Source: Lentimicrobium sp. (GTDB taxonomy: Bacteria; Bacteroidota; Bacteroidia; Flavobacteriales; Flavobacteriaceae). From it: a stretch of 7,830 nucleotides of DNA. The stretch spans positions 1 to 7,830 of the forward strand of contig JAEMQE010000135.1 in the NCBI GenBank assembly GCA_022758945.1, written 5' to 3'. The notes beneath the pieces are model-generated. The model made no database searches, was not told the origin of the DNA, and was given only the letters and a program-made list of their open reading frames with translations. The position numbers and the translations under genes were made by a program. Positions 6,001 through 7,830 of the stretch are shown here, piece after piece; within the stretch, counting starts at the first letter, position 1, and every line of letters starts with the position of its first letter.

Positions 6001-6580
6001 CATCGACACCCAGAATGTCCACTTTCTTCACTTCCGAAATTTCTTCTATGTCGTCTTGCAATAATTCTCCGTATTTTTTAAGCTGTTGCGTGGTGTAATT
6101 TCCTTGCAAATTGATGTTTAGAATGGGCACTTCTTCAGAAATGTTCAATTCAAAAACATTGGGTTCTACCTTGCTTCCGTTGTCTAGATTTGGCCAATCG
6201 GTATCAGCTTTGGCATTATCAACTTTGTCTTTAATTTTTACTTTGGCGGCATCAATTGTAACATTATCATCAAACTCGGCGATAATCATTCCGTAATCTT
6301 GAAACGAACTCGAAGTGACTTTCGTAACACCACTTATGTTTTTGATTTCTTTTTCTAATGGTTTTATGACCAATTTCTCTACATCTTCGGCAGAATTTCC
6401 AGGAAAAACGGACGAAATATATACTTTGTTTTCGATGATTTCCGGAAAATCCTCACGAGGCATTGTGATATAAGCGTAAACCCCTGTAATTACAATTAGA
6501 GCAGTTAAGATGTAAACCGTAACACGATTGTCAACCGCCCAATTTGAAATTGCGAATTTTTTATGATTAATACTGTGCAT
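3098..6580 (-). CDS. RND efflux permease, HAE1/AcrB family (inner-membrane pump)
   Basis: This 1160-residue proton/drug antiporter is the motor of a tripartite pump. The order is that of AcrB: TM1 (about 18-38, followed by MPREDFPEI), a first periplasmic porter domain (about 40-345), TM2-6 (about 349-495), TM7 (about 594-614), a second periplasmic domain (about 620-945) and TM8-12 (about 950-1140). The proton-relay residues are present: Asp412-Asp413 in GMLVDDGIVVVDNV (TM4) and Lys1019 in GIVVKNGIVLMD (TM10). It is about 110 residues longer than AcrB. The extra length includes a segment at about 505-570 with two hydrophobic stretches (512-534 and 540-563), plus enlarged loops near 1033-1060 and 1085-1110. 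No diagnostic heavy-metal (CusA-like) signature stands out, so a hydrophobic or amphiphilic substrate is more likely, but the actual substrate is unknown. The ATG at 6580 lies 10 bases after the adaptor stop, with the A-rich leader usual in this phylum. It is the last gene of the operon. Confidence 0.95.
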   Translation of the reverse strand: MHSINHKKFAISNWAVDNRVTVYILTALIVITGVYAYITMPREDFPEIIENKVYISSVFPGNSAEDVEKLVIKPLEKEIKNISGVTKVTSSSFQDYGMIIAEFDDNVTIDAAKVKIKDKVDNAKADTDWPNLDNGSKVEPNVFELNISEEVPILNINLQGNYTTQQLKKYGELLQDDIEEISEVKKVDILGVDDKEVEIAVDIFKMTAAQVTFDEIQNAVKYENMTLSGGNLVSQGSRNNIRIVGEIKDPKELENIIVKSYGGTVYLKDIAKVSFKEKEKTTYAREKGNEVVMLSVKKRAGQNMISAIEQVKERIEKAQTSYLPKNLNIEMTNDQSSRVEHQVDELSNHIIFGIILVMIVLMFTMGLRNSLFVGAAIPLSMMIAFAILSALGLTLNTMVLFGLVMGLGMLVDDGIVVVDNVFANMKKGLPRIEASKRGIGEIAWPVISSTATTLMAFLPFALWPGTMGKFMKYFPMTLTVTLTASLFVAMVVNAAMTGGSMDIEDKNISKKNLKFYTILFLAFGLFLAFIGSKYTYDSKLIRGIGHLLLISTGLMWLYFLRLYQWTQDFQHSFFPRMEEKYKVFLAKILTKKTSWIALVSIIGMLIFSFVLLGIFPRKVLFFPDNIPNQVIAYIEYPQGTSIEKTNKATLFVENQIIGILQKYVDPKTDKNFLAESIVSQVGIGAGNPNVDAGSASETPFKGKVTVSFSEFKFRQGINTSDILEEIRSKVKAIAGATITVEKDSNGPPAGYPISIELKGEDYDLMLKEADKMITFINSKNIPGIEKLSIDINRDSPELEVKVDRVNAGSMGVSTGQLGFALRRSVYGQEISTYKEGDDDYNIVMRMQDDQRKNENILFNQSLTFRNQNNGQIVQVPVSAISQTEKTKTYNQIKRKNHKRIMTIYSNVLTGFNGDEITKQIKTELLHYDLPKNVSYSFSGVQEEQGKNQSFLMYALFLALAGITLIIVLQFNSVSKTMVILFTVILSFSGVFYGYVIANMDFVILMTMMGIISLAGIVVKNGIVLMDFFVLLLDKKVNEKQLNSHDDLSLEEIKEVIIDSGKSRLRPVLLTALTAVLGLIPLAIGLNFDFFTLITDFNPHFFMGGDNVIFWGPLAWTIIFGLTYATVLTLVMVPVMFYLVKRTKYWLRDRREARAARAIES

Positions 6581-6590
6581 TTTTTTTAGT

Positions 6591-7730
6591 TTAGAAATTA
6601 AGTTTCATTCCGTCAGAAATCGAGTTTACTCCTTCGGTAACAATTATGTCATCGGCGGATAATCCGCTTAAAATTTCGGTTACATTTCCAGATGATTGCC
6701 CCAGTTTTACGATAACTTTCTTAGCAGTTCCTGTTTTTCCGCTTACGTTTATTGCGGTGTAAACAAATTTATTTTTTTCGCCATCTTCTTGAATCACGTT
6801 CGTTGGAACCACAACAGCATTTTTACTGATGTAATCTGTGATTTTAAGACTTGCCACTTGGTTTGGTCGTAACAAGTTTTCCGGATTTGGAACGCTAACT
6901 TCAATACCAAAACTTCTATTGCTTGGATTTACGAAATTCCCAATTTGGCGAACTCTTCCTTTATATGTTTTACCCAAAGAAGTCAAGAAAACATCCACTT
7001 CAGTACCTACTTTTAGTTTGCCAATGTACGTTTCAGGAACCGAGGTCGAAACATACATATTCGATAAATTTACGATTCGCATTAACCCTTGTTGACTTGG
7101 CGCAACAACTTGTCCTTTTTCAACAAAAACCTCATCGATAGTTCCAGAAAACGGAGCTCTTACAACTGTTTTAGATAATTGGGCTTTGATTTGTGCAACG
7201 CCTCTTTGGGCAGAAATCATTTGGGTTTGTGCTTGTAAATACTGCATTTCTGAACCAATTTTTTGATCCCAAAGATTTTTTTGTCTTTCGAAAGTTGTTT
7301 TTGCCAAAGCATATTGATTTTCTAAACTCGCTACTTGTTGACTTAATCCGGCATCGTCAATTCTTCCAAGGACTTGTCCTTTTGAAACTCTTTGACCCGC
7401 TTTCACATTCAATGAAACCAGTGTTCCTTGAAATTCAGGTTGAACCAAAATAATCTCTTTAGTATTTACACTTCCTTGAATTTCAAGATAATGACTAAAA
7501 ACGGTGTCTTTTAACGCTAAAACCGAAACTAATGCTTCTTCTTTTTTCACGTCTAATGTTGCCAAGGCTTCATCAATTTTTGATAAATCTGCTTGAATTA
7601 AGGCTTTTTTGGCTTGAAGTGCCGTTACATTTTTCGATTTAATTAAAGAATCAATGTTGGCATTGTCTTCTTTTTTTCCGCAAGAGAAAAGCAGTAACGA
7701 AAGGGTTGAGATGAATAATATTTTTTTCAT
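6591..7730 (-). CDS. RND periplasmic adaptor (membrane-fusion protein), lipoprotein
   Basis: This 379-residue protein links the inner-membrane permease to the outer-membrane channel in the periplasm. It begins with a lipoprotein signal (MKKILFISTLSLLLFSC, lipobox LFSC, predicted lipidation at Cys17). A Lys/Ala-rich helical segment follows (about 27-70), of a kind seen in flavobacterial homologues. The core has the standard parts: a split barrel-sandwich (lipoyl-like) domain at about 92-127 (PEFQGTLVSLNVKAGQRVSKGQVLGRID) and 188-220 (VVRAPFSGTIDEVFVEKGQVV), a coiled-coil hairpin between them (about 130-186), a beta-barrel at about 225-297, and a membrane-proximal domain to the end. The length is normal and no defect is seen. 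The gene lies 22 bases after the channel gene and 10 bases before the permease gene, so it is the middle member of one operon. Confidence 0.95.
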   Translation of the reverse strand: MKKILFISTLSLLLFSCGKKEDNANIDSLIKSKNVTALQAKKALIQADLSKIDEALATLDVKKEEALVSVLALKDTVFSHYLEIQGSVNTKEIILVQPEFQGTLVSLNVKAGQRVSKGQVLGRIDDAGLSQQVASLENQYALAKTTFERQKNLWDQKIGSEMQYLQAQTQMISAQRGVAQIKAQLSKTVVRAPFSGTIDEVFVEKGQVVAPSQQGLMRIVNLSNMYVSTSVPETYIGKLKVGTEVDVFLTSLGKTYKGRVRQIGNFVNPSNRSFGIEVSVPNPENLLRPNQVASLKITDYISKNAVVVPTNVIQEDGEKNKFVYTAINVSGKTGTAKKVIVKLGQSSGNVTEILSGLSADDIIVTEGVNSISDGMKLNF

Positions 7731-7752
7731 TTTTATTTTGGTTTATGGATGA

Positions 7753-7830
7753 TTATTGTTTGTTGATTATTTTTTCTAAAGCTGCTTTTTTGTTGATTAC
7801 ATCTACCATAGATTGAAGGTATTTTTGTTG
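7753..7830 (-). CDS. C-terminal end of a TolC-like outer-membrane efflux channel (partial)
   Basis: The minus-strand frame enters at the right edge and ends at TAA (7753-7755), giving 25 residues that finish VINKKAALEKIINKQ. The YLQS...INKKAALEK pattern matches the final helix of flavobacterial TolC-family proteins, and the position directly upstream of the adaptor and permease genes is the usual one for this channel. The rest of the gene and the operon promoter are outside the window. The identification rests mainly on context plus this short tail. Confidence 0.75.
   Translation of the reverse strand, partial: QQKYLQSMVDVINKKAALEKIINKQ

Noticed and set aside
3098..6580. Classification of the permease as a heavy-metal (CusA-type) RND pump
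   Set aside because: The proton-relay and porter motifs fit HAE1 permeases, and no clear methionine metal-relay pattern was seen by eye.

Overview
The window looks like chromosome from a low-GC member of the Bacteroidota, most likely a Flavobacterium-type organism. The signs are AT-rich coding sequence, A-rich leaders without Shine-Dalgarno boxes, two promoter candidates of the Bacteroidota form (TTG / TAnnTTTG), and efflux proteins of flavobacterial type. No RNA gene, insertion sequence or CRISPR array was seen.

Layout from left to right. Bases 1-77 hold the last codons of an unrecognised plus-strand gene, with a probable terminator at 132-178. All the complete genes that follow are on the minus strand, so that first gene converges on them. 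A DUF4143-type AAA+ ATPase (350-1474, starting at an internal ATG) ends just before a strong hairpin terminator (301-342). Its upstream region is unusual. A good promoter has an exact dyad lying across its spacer and -33 box, and behind it sits a 32-bp tandem repeat with three copies. Two back-to-back perfect hairpins (1620-1661) of REP-like appearance separate it from the next unit. That unit is a tight pair of AT-rich accessory genes: a DUF6978-like protein (2452-2889) followed after 2 bases by a DUF1828/DUF1829-like protein (1679-2449). The pair is the best candidate here for a little-described system. Its probable promoter begins inside the terminator of the next operon.

The right-hand 4.7 kb is the end of a tripartite efflux operon, transcribed from right to left. 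It has the C-terminal end of a TolC-like outer-membrane channel (7753-7830), a lipoprotein membrane-fusion adaptor (6591-7730) and an RND permease of the HAE1/AcrB family (3098-6580), closed by an intrinsic terminator. Together these would form a proton-driven pump across both membranes. The substrate cannot be read from the sequence. The permease carries a probable extra pair of membrane helices between the usual TM6 and TM7.

The region thus combines a conserved efflux operon with an accessory stretch (about 1.5-3.0 kb) marked by repeats, lower GC and functionally unassigned gene families.
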